The notes: generated by a model from the sequence alone, not told the origin. A stretch of DNA of 12,500 bases from Chondrilla cf. caribensis (GCA_964020155.1 OZ026553.1:4619009-4631508); one strand, 5' to 3'. Positions 1-8,050 are shown, counted from the first letter of the stretch. A program made the numbers and translations.

Positions 1-173
<173 letters not shown>

Positions 174-263
174 CATCTACAGTGAGTACTAGTGAGATAC
201 AGTCAGTGTCTGTTGGTCAGAGCATACAGCAATAACATTACATTTCTGATTCCATCATCACAG

Positions 264-551
264 GTCTGACTCCATCAGATGTTGGTCTCAATAATGTTCT
301 GCTGAAAACCACTTTGGCAGTTTCTGGCTGTTAACCTGGGAGTTCCTGTTGACAAAGTGCAGGCTTACCGTATGGATCCACTTGGTGGTCTATTAGCCCT
401 GCAATACTGGAGGGACGGTCTCTCTGGAAAATCCTACCCCTCAACATGGAGGTTCCTATTACAACAAGTAGAAGCTACCTTTGGTACAAAAGTTGCAAAA
501 GATTTGGAAAAGAAAGCCATCAAAAATCCAACATGGAGTGAAGATCAGTAG
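264..551 (+). pseudogene. Death-domain C-terminal exon with a frame break
   Basis: This is the last coding exon of a protein with a Death domain, an adaptor fold of apoptosis and innate immune signalling. The acceptor is the CAG at 261-263 after CCATCATCA. The first frame reads LTPSDVGLNNVLLKTT and meets TAA at 332-334. The next frame (+1) is open from 306 and reads WQFLAVNLGVPVDKV, then a central helix with ALQYWRDGLSG, then YPSTWRFLLQQVEATFG, ending with TAG at 549-551. The pattern W..LA..LG, then a mid W, then TW..L, is the usual order of Death-domain helices 2 to 5, and the first frame fits helix 1. Two to three residues seem to be missing at the join, so a deletion near 306-331 (for example 8 bases) would explain both the shift and the shortening. 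It could be a pseudogene or an assembly error. Upstream exons lie outside the window. Confidence 0.55.
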
Positions 552-1428
552 AAGAAATGACATTTATTCTTGTCATGATCAACTCTACTGCATGTTACAA
601 CACAATGTGTACAGTGTTTTGTTTGGACTTATTATGTGTATATGGATGTTATATATTATAATAATAATATTATTATCAGGACATTGTGATCATACATGAT
701 CATTGATGCATAAGTGACCATTATTGGACTATCACGGCCACTATATACTATATACTATATACTATATCTTGGCCGCTATAATCAACTCAACCACAGTAGT
801 TAGAGCACTTCTGTACCATACATAAACATACAAAGACCATGCACCTATTCCTAGGTCCTTTGATGGTCTTATGGACCATAGATTTCACACATGCACTGCA
901 TGTGCATATTGTGCGCAGTCATACTTGCATGGAGGCAATTGCACTATTATTATGTCTGCACTATATGTACTAGATCACTTGTTATATATACATACGTATG
1001 TACATGTGTCCACATTTGAAAATGTCATGATTATTTGAAACAGTCTTGCCACAGTGGACAGGATTCATTGACACACATGAACAAGTACAATGTTCCAAGT
1101 AATGGCCACACTACACTACAGGTTCAGTTTTGTTCTTCTCCAGTGCCTTCTCTTCGCATTGTACCTGCGTGTGAAGACAATGAATACACTTAACAAAGGC
1201 AATAAAAATTAATACAGTGCAACTTGCTAAGTAAGTACCTGGTTAGCTACATACTCCTGGTTAGTGAGTACACCTCACTCAGTCCCTAGCTCATGTACAC
1301 TATGTCAACCAGTACTGATAGTAGTTAGAAAGACTCCTTGTACTTGAAGACACCCTCCTATCTGGAGCCAAAGACTTACAAACCATTCAGCAGATCAGTG
1401 CACAAAGCAACAGCCCCTCTCTTGCTAG
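552..1428. other. Region without recognised gene
   Basis: I see no convincing coding exon here. It holds AT-rich sequence, a four-fold CTATATA heptamer at 741-768 flanked by CGGCCA (735-740) and TGGCCG (770-775), which can pair as a hairpin, and several short self-complementary ACATGT/TACGTA words. An AATAAA hexamer at 1201-1206 could serve as a poly(A) signal for the upstream Death-domain transcript, but it is about 650 bases from the stop. Confidence 0.5.
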
Positions 1429-1489
1429 GATTATGAGGAAGTGCCATCCAAGGTTGACTTCTACATCGTTGAATGCTTTACACGCGAAG
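1429..1489 (+). CDS. Candidate internal exon, unknown protein
   Basis: Strong splice signals frame a 61-base open stretch: a pyrimidine-rich acceptor CCCCTCTCTTGCTAG before it and the donor GAAG/GTAAAG after it. In the phase-0 frame it reads DYEEVPSKVDFYIVECFTRE and ends one base into the next codon. A second frame is also open (IMRKCHPRLTSTSL...), so the frame is not proved. I do not recognise the protein. I find no phase-compatible partner exon close by, so membership in either neighbouring gene is unknown. Chance splice-like borders remain possible. Confidence 0.3.
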
Positions 1490-1678
1490 GTAAAGGACGT
1501 TTCTGAACACATCAATGCCCAAGAGTCTTCACCAGTACAAACTGAGTGCCTCCTTCAATTTCACATCACTTACACTTAAAGCAATGAATTTAATTATTAC
1601 CATAGAAACTGCATATTGATTAACCCCACCTTTCGAAATTGGTACGGGCTATAGACCAGACCCCTTCTCACAACCACA

Positions 1679-1700
1679 TGACGTCATAATTATAAAAATG
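1679..1700 (+). promoter_or_regulatory. CRE plus TATA-like motif before a short ORF
   Basis: The palindrome TGACGTCA (1679-1686), the classical CREB/ATF binding site, is followed by TTATAAAA and directly by an ATG at 1698. That ATG opens a 15-codon ORF (MEARSSSVLRETSTY) closed by TAG. This could be a promoter core, but the ATG lies too close to the TATA-like word for a normal 5' UTR, so the ORF itself may be incidental. Nearby are two small inverted repeats, TTCCCTGGGGAA (1749-1760) and CAGGGT-ACAGC-ACCCTG. Confidence 0.35.
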
Positions 1701-1866
1701 GAGGCGAGAAGCAGTTCTGTGCTACGCGAGACTAGCACGTACTAGCGTTTCCCTGGGGAAGGCTGGAACAGGGTACAGCACCCTGCTGTATTTCAGACTG
1801 TAACAAACAAAGGTGCATAAATCCTCCGAATCAAGTGCAGCTCCTGGACCAGCTATTAATCTAAGT

Positions 1867-1933
1867 AACCCCAACCCTAATCCTAACAGGTTAGGGTAGG
1901 GATAGGGGTAGGGTGGTGGTTAGGGTTAGGGTA
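1867..1933. repeat. Head-to-head telomere-like block
   Basis: A short C-rich arm (CCCCAACCCTAATCCTAA, 1869-1886) meets a longer G-rich arm starting at 1891 with TTAGGG, TAGGG, ATAGGGG, TAGGG and, after TGGTGG, two exact TTAGGG units. TTAGGG is the common animal telomere unit. The two arms point toward each other as at a telomere fusion or repair scar. The G-rich arm has at least six runs of three or more G with short loops, so it can form a G-quadruplex. Confidence 0.7.
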
Positions 1934-2111
1934 AAGCAGAGGAATTTGGGATATAATTTAAGTACAGAATTTCAACGCCATGAAAACTAGAAGACTGAGG
2001 TAGTGAGGTAGTACTCTGTCAGATTATGTAAGAAGCATGTCTACCCGGTTACGACGGGAAGAATGTGACACCCTCGTTTGCTTTTATACAATATCTTGCT
2101 AAAAATGGCCG

Positions 2112-2641
2112 ACGGGGTAATTTGAAAACGATGTATTTGGAGAGAACAAACTTACTTTAGTCAGCAAAAAAGCAGTTAAGGTGTATGCATGATTGTATAA
2201 GTCCTTGGCATCGCTACTCCAAACGTTGGATTTTGAATTTCATGCCGAAATGATACCACAAATTGTTAAATATTAATTGATCACTTCCTGTAAGTGCAAT
2301 TCGGCAGTATGCGATAGTTTTCAATGCTGCTCGACAGTTTCAACGATTCAGTTGGTTTATTTTACACCATGTCTTCAGGATTGCCTGGGCTATTTCAGGA
2401 TATTGCCAGAGCTGTGAGTTTCATCAGGGTGAAATTTTAGCACATGAAAGTATTTACATATATCTGTATTTTGTACGCTATCCTCTTTAGTCCATTGTCT
2501 TCTACCGTTTTTACATGTAGACAATCGTCACACACTATGCTTTGTTGTTATACGTTTTCAGGGTATTCCTGCTATTCTTCGCTGAATGTGAGCCGATAAG
2601 GGGAAATTATTTCAAATCACCCATTTTTCAAATTACCCCGT
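2112..2641. repeat. 17-bp inverted repeat pair enclosing 530 bp
   Basis: ACGGGGTAATTTGAAAA at 2112-2128 recurs as its exact reverse complement at 2625-2641. The spacing and perfect arms resemble terminal inverted repeats of a small non-autonomous DNA transposon (MITE-like). I see no clear target-site duplication next to either end. The left arm overlaps an ATGGCCGAC context (2105-2113). The inside is not obviously repetitive and carries the small spliced ORF described separately. Confidence 0.4.
2369..2585 (+). CDS. Tiny two-exon ORF, candidate micropeptide
   Basis: An ATG in a good context (ACACCATG, 2369) opens 15 codons, MSSGLPGLFQDIARA, ending exactly at a strong donor GCT/GTGAGT (2414). 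A matching acceptor TACGTTTTCAG ends at 2561. Joining 2369-2413 to 2562-2585 keeps phase 0 and adds GIPAILR and a TGA, giving 22 residues in all. The intron would be 148 bases. I do not recognise the peptide. It could be a true micropeptide, the start of a longer gene spliced differently, or chance. It sits inside the inverted-repeat pair 2112/2641. Confidence 0.25.
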
Positions 2642-3179
2642 ACTACCCTAGATAGGATTACTTATACATTAGTTAATGGCTGGTCCAGGCACTGCACTTG
2701 ACTCAATCCCCAATACATGTACCTGGATTGGGCAGTGTTAATAATAAGCGCCCACCCTGGATCCTTAGCACTCTGTTGCTATTTTATCCAACAAGAAACA
2801 CTGAGGGCATAAGGTGGAGTAAGACAGTTTGGAATAGGCATCTTTAGACGTAGTTAGTATTGAGCTATGGACGGTTGTGAAGTAGGTGAAAAGGTGAATG
2901 CCCTGCCTATGGAGACAAGGTTGACATGAACTTGTTTCAATAGTTCAATGTTAGAAGGACACTAGACTACCAAGTCCAAGTGGTATACCATTTTACCCTT
3001 GAACTACACTACACACCCTGACATTGATCGAGCAACATTGAAAGTGAGGGGGAATACTGGCATTTACCTTACTCTGCTCCTCGTTCGCATTCTGACCCAT
3101 TGCGGGATGGACGATTTTACCTCATCTTCTTGGTCAGTTTCTTCTCTATCATTAACCTCTTGTGGGCCGGCTATGGTGG
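2642..3179. other. Region without recognised gene
   Basis: Nothing convincing on the + strand. On the minus strand about 3206-3066 is open for roughly 50 codons and includes PQEVNDREETDQEDEVKSS and PQWVRMRTRSRVR before a stop. The acidic-then-basic make-up is coding-like, but I see neither a start nor splice sites, nor a family match. Confidence 0.3.
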
Positions 3180-3419
3180 AAATATCAAAAGAAACAATAA
3201 CTTTATACGATGAAGTGGATCAATTTCGCGTAAAACGCATCACTGACCATAATCTGGATGGCTCTTTCTCTCTACAAGAAGATTCGAAAACTTGAAGAAG
3301 GCCCGAGTTCAACTCCGAGTTCAAATTTAAGACGTGAATTCGAAACTATGATCCGAGTCTTTCGAGCGTCTACGGAGGAACAAGCAGATCTGGAGGGACA
3401 GTTGCTTGTCTCTGGTTAG
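3180..3419 (+). other. Coding-like sequence in two overlapping frames, EF-loop-like
   Basis: One + frame ending with TGA at 3293-3295 contains DHNLDGSFSLQE (about 3244-3279), which satisfies the 12-residue EF-hand calcium loop (D1, N3, D5, G6, S9, E12) and is preceded by YDEVDQFRVKRIT. The next frame opens at an ATG at 3258, reads MALSLYKKIRKLEEG, continues with SSNLRREFETMIRVF and STEEQADLEGQLLVSG, and stops at 3417-3419 (53 residues). Both look protein-like and overlap by about 38 bases, so a frame break between them is possible. The EF-like loop would suit the downstream EF-hand gene, but its preceding helix fits poorly. No reliable splice borders were found. Confidence 0.25.
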
Positions 3420-4408
3420 CGGTTCTGGATCTGAGTAGTAGGGTGAGGTGGTGTAACTTGGAATTGATGGCTTCAAGCTCTCTTGACACTGAGCTTATAA
3501 TACAAGTTAGAGTCGATGTTGTCTCCATGAGCAGGCGATCCGTATTTTCAGGTCACTCGTGCATAGCTCGTTATTAACTATGTCAAATGACATGGATCCA
3601 CTCTCCACCCCATCCACATGTGCTGACCCTTTAGCTGTTGGGTATTAACTGGGAGGAGGACCTTTTTGGGTATTTCATGCAATTCTTCCATACAATCCGA
3701 AATTCTTTGAGAAATGATTAGTTTGTAACATGGATGTGTACCCTCCACCAAGGCGGGTAAACTGTACTGTGGACTCCCCACTGTCAGCTGATGTGAGGAT
3801 AATTAATAGCAATTAATTAGCTTTGTGAATCATTTATTTTATCATTTATTATTTCTGTCACACATACATGTATATGCATGTGTGAGGGCTTGCAGTGAAT
3901 ACTCATTAATTCACCACAATTTGTTCTTGAAAATATGGTGGATTGACGAGTTTGGCAGATTAACTGGATGTGCATTAGCACTTGTATATTACATTGGTAC
4001 TGGGAAATTGTGGTGGATAGAGCAGTGGTGGATTGATGAGAATTCACTGTATTCGTTATGTACACTTTGATTCTTACAAAGTGCATGCAACATGTGTGGC
4101 TTCCACTATTTCATGTTATTTTTTACATCTTTATTTCCACGGTATGTCCCCAGCTACCACAGTACTTTTGAACCTCTTCTTGATTTTAGGTAATAAAAAG
4201 ATTTTGTGCTCTAAATTTGACAGCCTGTCAGCCATGTCAGTGAATACCCCAAAAATTTAAACCTGCACATATTAATGCATATACGGTATATGTACGTACA
4301 TACAGTGTACGTATGAAGTACATTGCTACCTGTACATGCATGTTCGCGTTGTTGATGTTGTTGTTGTTATTGTTGTTGTTATTTATTCGTATTGTTACAT
4401 ATTTATAG
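3420..4408. other. Region without recognised gene; (GTT)n near its end
   Basis: No supported exon. TGGTGGATTGAYGAG occurs twice (about 3938 and 4026). A pyrimidine-rich acceptor (CTTCTTGATTTTAG, ending about 4189) is followed by a short open stretch (NKKILCSKFDSLSAMS) up to a possible GTGAAT donor, too weak to call. A (GTT)n microsatellite lies at about 4343-4382, just before the acceptor of the next candidate exon, where it may act as a pyrimidine tract. Confidence 0.4.
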
Positions 4409-4464
4409 ATGTGCAAGAACTAGTTCAACAAATGAGAGACCCCAACATGACTGAAGCCATTCAG
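4409..4464 (+). CDS. Candidate internal exon, unknown protein
   Basis: The stretch lies between the acceptor ATATTTATAG and a strong donor ATTCAG/GTACAT. Only one frame is open and reads VQELVQQMRDPNMTEAIQ, entering one base into a codon and leaving at a codon end. The peptide looks like an amphipathic helix; I do not recognise it. Its phase-0 end does not match the EF-hand exon at 4966, which needs two carried bases. Either an exon between them is missed, another donor is used (GTATGT near 4509 would fit the phase), or this belongs to another transcript. Confidence 0.3.
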
Positions 4465-4744
4465 GTACATACATACCTAAGTACATCCGTGTACATGTAC
4501 ATACGTACGTATGTATGTATATGTAACTGACCCAGAAATGTACATTCAATACTTGTATATATGTGTACATGTCCTTCCTAACCATGGTTATAGCTAGCTG
4601 CATTTGTTGAAAGCAGAGGACTGGTAAATGTCACTTTGAGTACAAGTCCCGGTAGGCCTGGTCTGGGGTGGGGAGTGTCTTCTTAGGACAGCAGTTGTAA
4701 ATCCTCATGGGGGTCACCATTTTGCTGCCACCTCTCCTCAATTC

Positions 4745-4945
4745 ATGCTGGAACCTAGCGGTGTGGATACAGCCACCTCCCTAGGAGGACACCCTGGTTG
4801 AGTCCCAAAATAAGTGACTGTAGCATTTTATGCACATTCCTATCTTGGTGAAAACCGCCAACCTCCTGTGTAACCCAACTGGGAACAGGGACCCACAGGT
4901 AACCACTATCATTTTGTTGTTGCTGTTGTTGTTGTTGTTTGTGTT
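4745..4945 (+). mobile_element. tRNA-derived SINE-like element
   Basis: An A-box-like TAGCGGTGTGG (4756-4766) is followed about 30 bases later by a B-box-like GGTTGAGTCCC (4796-4806), the order and distance of an internal RNA polymerase III promoter in tRNA-derived SINEs. The first differs from TRGYNNARNGG at one place and the second lacks one C of GGTTCGANNCC. The sequence ends in a (GTT)n-type simple repeat (about 4914-4940), a common kind of SINE tail. Exact borders and target duplications are not clear. It sits in the intron before the EF-hand exon. Confidence 0.4.
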
Positions 4946-4965
4946 ATTGATCGTTGAACATCCAG

Positions 4966-5254
<289 letters not shown>

Positions 5255-5352
5255 AACATGAGTGTACATCACACTATGATATTAGACATGTACATACATA
5301 CATCATATTATATACACGACATTTGTCATATCATACTATTGTCCCCTTTCAG

Positions 5353-5570
5353 AATGGAGAACTCGATCATGAAGAATGATGAAGAAGTTCAACTTGTTCA
5401 AGACAACTCTTGATAAGATGAGGTCTGCACTATCAGAAGACGATGGAGCTGATCAGTATGAGAAGGAAGAAGAAGAAGAAGATGGAGCTGATCAGTATGA
5501 GAAGGAAGAAGAAGAAGAAGAGACAGACAAGGAACCTTCTGGAGAGGATGACCTCCATGATGAACTTTGA
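5353..5570 (+). pseudogene. Last exon of the CREC-like protein, HDEL end, with a frame break
   Basis: The acceptor TGTCCCCTTTCAG ends at 5352. The first frame reads NGELDHEE, the second half of an EF-hand loop (N5, G6, L8, E12), then meets TGA at 5377. One frame over, from 5376, the text continues as if uninterrupted: MMKKFNLFKTTLDKMRSAL, an acidic tail with two DGADQYEKEEEEE repeats, and a C-terminus DDLHDEL with TGA at 5568-5570. HDEL is an endoplasmic-reticulum retrieval signal typical of CREC proteins, where it also follows the last EF-hand. A single A missing in GAAGAATGATG (about 5371-5378) would account for the break. Whether that is a real mutation, an assembly error in a purine-rich stretch, or use of a downstream acceptor (AG at 5373-5374) cannot be told here. 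Confidence 0.6.
5442..5519 (+). repeat. 39-bp tandem duplication in the acidic tail
   Basis: The 39-base unit starting GATGGAGCTGATCAGTATGA occurs at 5442-5480 and 5481-5519 without visible difference. It keeps the frame and encodes the 13-residue unit DGADQYEKEEEEE twice. Confidence 0.95.
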
Positions 5571-5699
5571 CACTTAGGGTTCATTTATACTTTTCAAGTG
5601 TGCATGTTGTGTGTACACTCTATTATAGTCTGTTCACCAAAGGTGGTGTGGAACAGTGTGACACTGTATTCATCTTTGAATACTGAATTGCAAGTTTTG

Positions 5700-5719
5700 T
5701 AGTCTAACTAGTTAGACTA
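5700..5719. promoter_or_regulatory. 20-bp perfect palindrome
   Basis: TAGTCTAACTAGTTAGACTA reads the same on both strands. It lies 130 bases after the EF-hand gene stop and about 190 bases before the ATG of the CARD-like gene. It could be a dimeric protein-binding site in the promoter of the latter. Confidence 0.5.
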
Positions 5720-5723
5720 GCAA

Positions 5724-5791
5724 TTCGCGAAAATTACGTCACGCGAAATTTTGGGACACTACGGTAATTTACCGAGATCATTATGACGTCA
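5724..5791 (+). promoter_or_regulatory. Promoter-like segment with ATF/CRE sites
   Basis: Within 70 bases lie TTCGCGAA (5724-5731, palindromic), TTACGTCA (5734-5741, an ATF/CRE variant), ACGCGAAATTTT, and a full CRE TGACGTCA (5784-5791). The segment is richer in CpG than its surroundings and ends 120 bases before the ATG at 5911. These are established binding words for CREB/ATF-type factors; their use here is inferred. I see no clear TATA box. Confidence 0.5.
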
Positions 5792-5830
5792 TCATCCTCG
5801 TGAAGTGGCCGTGGTCGCGTTCTTCAGTTG

Positions 5831-5878
5831 ATGTGGCTATCTTCAGAGGAAGAAACGATCCCTCGAAATTGTATATAG
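5831..5878 (+). other. Short upstream ORF
   Basis: An ATG at 5831 opens MWLSSEEETIPRNCI and stops with TAG at 5876-5878, just before the ATG at 5911. If transcription starts between the CRE and 5831, this would be a 15-codon uORF that could reduce translation of the main ORF. Confidence 0.3.
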
Positions 5879-5910
5879 AGAATAGGTGACCATCTTTAGA
5901 TGGAAAAACG

Positions 5911-5983
5911 ATGAGTATCTTTGATGATAAAGATTGTTGTTGTTCACTCCCTCAATGGTTTTCCGGACCTGCTTTTTTAGAAG
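5911..5983 (+). CDS. CARD-like repeat protein, exon 1 (N-terminus)
   Basis: The ATG at 5911 (context AACGATGA) opens 24 codons: MSIFDDKDCCCSLPQWFSGP and then AFLE. The exon ends one base into the next codon at GAAG/GTAATT. This phase 1 end matches exactly the phase 1 start of exon 2 at 6144, where G+TG gives Val, as at almost every other junction of the gene. That agreement and the promoter-like motifs upstream are why I take this as the start. There is no signal peptide, so the protein should be cytosolic; three consecutive cysteines at residues 9-11 are unusual and might be lipid- or metal-linked, which is speculation. An upstream non-coding exon cannot be excluded. Confidence 0.5.
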
Positions 5984-6143
5984 GTAATTTTGGTGTTTCA
6001 GTAATTCATATTGCGTGAAAAAAGGTAGACATATAGACTATGTCCATTCACTTCAGCCACATAAGAAAAGACTGCACTTAATTGTTGTCAGTGTTATGTT
6101 TTACTTTTCCCTGAACACGTACTCTTCTCCTTACACTGTACAG

Positions 6144-6371
6144 TGATGAGGGAACTTCATTCTAAGGAAGGAATTGTGACTGAAGGCGAATGTAGAGGAA
6201 TTAAGAGGATGTCTACTGTTTCGGATTTTAAAGCATTTGACCAGCTAGCTCTAGTTTTTTGTGTAAAACCAAAGAAACAGCTTGAAACTGCCATCAAGAT
6301 ACTGAAAGACCAACAAAACGAGGTGCCTAGATTCAGGTTTAAAATACATCATGCTTTAGGACCTCTTTTGG
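6144..6371 (+). CDS. CARD-like repeat protein, exon 2 (module 1)
   Basis: The acceptor TTACACTGTACAG ends at 6143; the donor is TTGG/GTGAGT. The exon is 228 bases, phase 1 to 1, 76 codons. It reads (V)MRELHSKEGIVTEGECRGI, then KRMSTVSDFKAFDQLALVF, then CVKPKKQLETAIKILKDQQ and a longer tail ending in HHALGPLL. Helix pattern: a leading L/V..L helix, a turn with G-I-V-T, an acidic helix 2, then two amphipathic helices. This resembles the start of CARD domains (LL..L...G.LT..E...I). It is the most divergent of the six modules but keeps the cysteine that lies in the IQC motif of the others. I rate death fold as likely and CARD as the best guess; a structure-based search would decide. Confidence 0.6.
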
Positions 6372-6848
6372 GTGAGTGAATAATCTGAATATATGTGAGT
6401 CTGGAAATCTAATGGGAGTCTAAAAAATATCTGTTTCATTATATATAAAATTACAGTCCATACTTTGCTTTGACCTTAAAATCCATACGGAAATCTGTTG
6501 TAAAATTGTATAGTCTTTTTGCGAGGCCTCTCTCTGCTGCCATTTAGTACAGTAAGAAGGTGGTTTGTTACATATATTTAGTTGCATTCCTTGGCACTCC
6601 AGAACACAGAATCTGGCCAATGAAAAATATATTCCAAATGTATCAAATTGCTATAGTTGTCAGTCACTAGATTGTCCAGTGGATCTGTGAAATATGGTGA
6701 TTAAAATATACACAGTAACTGAATTGTAACAGTTGTCCTATTTTGTGTGCACACGCTACAGCCCTTCATTATCAGGTCAATAGCTGCTGTAACAGTAACC
6801 CTATTACCAATGATCAAGTGTATGAGTTGTCTGTATTTATAATTGTAG
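6372..6848 (+). other. Intron between modules 1 and 2
   Basis: 477 bases with no microsatellite and no further exon that I can support. An open stretch continues upstream of 6849 in frame with exon 3 but is interrupted by the TAATTGTAG acceptor context and has intron-like composition. Confidence 0.5.
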
Positions 6849-7034
6849 TGTTGTCCGAAATGTATGATGGTAAACTAGTAACTAGTGAGTATGTACAAGA
6901 GATGAAGAGAATGGAGGGAGATCTAATGACTAGACTGGTGTCTATCCAGTGTACGAAGGAAATTGATAATATCAAAAGAGCAGCAAAAATTATGAGTAGG
7001 CATGGATATAATCAAGAAAGTGAAATGTTGACAG
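6849..7034 (+). CDS. CARD-like repeat protein, exon 3 (module 2)
   Basis: The acceptor ATAATTGTAG ends at 6848; the donor is ACAG/GTAAGC. 186 bases, 62 codons, phase 1 to 1. It reads (V)LSEMYDGKLVTSEYVQEMK, then RMEGDLMTRLVSIQCTKEID, then NIKRAAKIMSRHGYNQESEM. It has the same plan as the later modules: V-L-x-x-(M/L), a G/K-L-V-T turn, a helix with E..V.E.K, the IQCTKE signature, a last helix ending K-I-M. It is 6-7 residues shorter than modules 3-6 in the loop before IQC. The (TG)n tract begins only 12 bases after the donor. Confidence 0.65.
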
Positions 7035-7044
7035 GTAAGCCCTT

Positions 7045-7046
<2 letters not shown>

Positions 7047-7129
<83 letters not shown>
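7047..7129 (+). repeat. (TG)n microsatellite, intronic
   Basis: Pure TG tract in the intron after exon 3, 12 bases past the GTAAGC donor. Confidence 0.97.
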
Positions 7130-7131
<2 letters not shown>

Positions 7132-7444
7132 GTCCCAGTTGATACGGAGGCTGATTGAATGAGTAGGCCAGAAAGGTGACAGACCTGTAACCAGTAGGTT
7201 TGCCACCTGAATGGTTGGAAATATCAACTTCTGACTGGTTTACAAATTTCATGTGAACCAAAGTCACTGGGGAGAGTAAACTAACTTGTGTGGCTATTTT
7301 TCTAGGTGCTAGTACATTCTCAACCTTGCTGATTGTGCAATGTAGTTATACTGACAACCTGAAAGCTACCAAGTGGGGATTGCTGCAGCCTGGTGCCCTG
7401 GATGGACATTATGGTGCCATCACTCAGGGCTGTACCCCACCTCT

Positions 7445-7478
7445 CTCATCTCGTGGGTCTTGCAAGCCCACAGATGAG
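7445..7478. repeat. 34-bp near-perfect palindrome without loop
   Basis: CTCATCTCGTGGGTCTTG is followed at once by CAAGCCCACAGATGAG; the arms pair fully apart from one extra C and one extra T in the left arm. It lies at the head of the SINE-like sequence and could be its 5' end or a foldback. Confidence 0.6.
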
Positions 7479-7641
7479 TAACCTCTCTGTACAAGGGGGC
7501 ATGTGGTTGGGGTGTTGGGACATGTGTCCCCACTGCCAATGGGGTCCCTTGTCCTGATGCCTCCTGCTGGCTCACCCCTTGAATTGGGGGCCACATAGCC
7601 AATTTGAAAGTTGACAGTGGTAAATACAAGTACAAGTACAA
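7479..7641 (+). mobile_element. Degenerate tRNA-type SINE-like element
   Basis: TGGTTGGGGTGTTGG (7503-7517) resembles the A-box region common in tRNA-derived SINEs, and GTCCTGATGCC (7551-7561) sits where a B box would be, in the same orientation, though with several changes. The sequence then runs into a short ACAAGT tandem (about 7627-7643) and the next TG tract, like a simple-repeat tail. The reverse strand gives a long spurious reading with GGIRTRDP, a phrase I associate with tRNA-like repeats. Borders are not defined and no target duplication was seen. Confidence 0.35.
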
Positions 7642-7729
<88 letters not shown>

Positions 7730-7764
7730 TGTGTTTGTAGTGTGTGTGTGTGTGCATGTGTGTA
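7642..7764 (+). repeat. (TG)n microsatellite, interrupted
   Basis: Pure TG from about 7646 to 7728, then GGTGTGTTTGTAG and a second short TG stretch ending near 7764. It is intronic, before exon 4. Confidence 0.97.
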
Positions 7765-7843
7765 TATTTATGTGTGTATATAATACTACGAGGTCCTGCT
7801 TGTGCAGTGGTAATTGTCTGATATTGTCTCTTTCTTTATGTAG

Positions 7844-8050
7844 TGTTTGGTGCGCTAATGGAAGACAGTTTGATGACCAAAAAACATATTCATGATTATT
7901 GCGGGGACTTTCCAGAGACAAAGAGACGTTTCATTGATTTCATTTGTAGCATCCAGTGTACCAAAGATCACACAGTGATTGCCAGGACTGTGGAGATCTT
8001 TGAGAAGTATAGCTTCACTAGAGGAGACAATGCAGTTACTGCATTGAAAG
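7844..8050 (+). CDS. CARD-like repeat protein, exon 4 (module 3)
   Basis: The acceptor TTTCTTTATGTAG ends at 7843; the donor is AAAG/GTAGGA. 207 bases, 69 codons, phase 1 to 1. It reads (V)FGALMEDSLMTKKHIHDYC, then GDFPETKRRFIDFICSIQCT, then KDHTVIARTVEIFEKYSFTR, ending NAVTALK. It shares GAL(M/V)xDxLM, the IQCTK signature, TVIARTVEI and the closing L-K with modules 4-6, but is clearly more divergent, so it branched off before their tandem amplification. Its acceptor context (TTTATGTAG/T) is nearly the same as theirs. Confidence 0.65.

Noticed and set aside
3578..3781. Minus-strand 67-codon ORF starting MGSPQYSLPALVEG
   Set aside because: It has an ATG and mixed composition, but no family resemblance, no neighbours on the same strand and no promoter or splice support.
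4336..4408. N-terminal VVVVIVVVIYSYCYIF as a signal or membrane segment for the exon at 4409
   Set aside because: It is a translated (GTT)n microsatellite followed by an acceptor site, so it is more likely intron.
4756..4806. Functional tRNA gene
   Set aside because: Only A- and B-box-like words are present; no acceptor stem or cloverleaf can be drawn.
6735..6848. Extra exon part upstream of exon 3 (CCNSNPITNDQVYELSVF)
   Set aside because: The ATAATTGTAG acceptor and the phase shared with the other modules put the exon start at 6849.
7306..7441. Further module exon after TTTTTCTAG at about 7305 (GASTFSTLLIVQCSYT)
   Set aside because: Apart from a chance VQC the text does not match the module pattern and it runs into the SINE-like sequence with no donor.
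7424..7641. Minus-strand reading with GGIRTRDP
   Set aside because: The phrase is a known kind of spurious translation from tRNA-like or SINE sequence, and the opposite strand shows the A- and B-box-like words.
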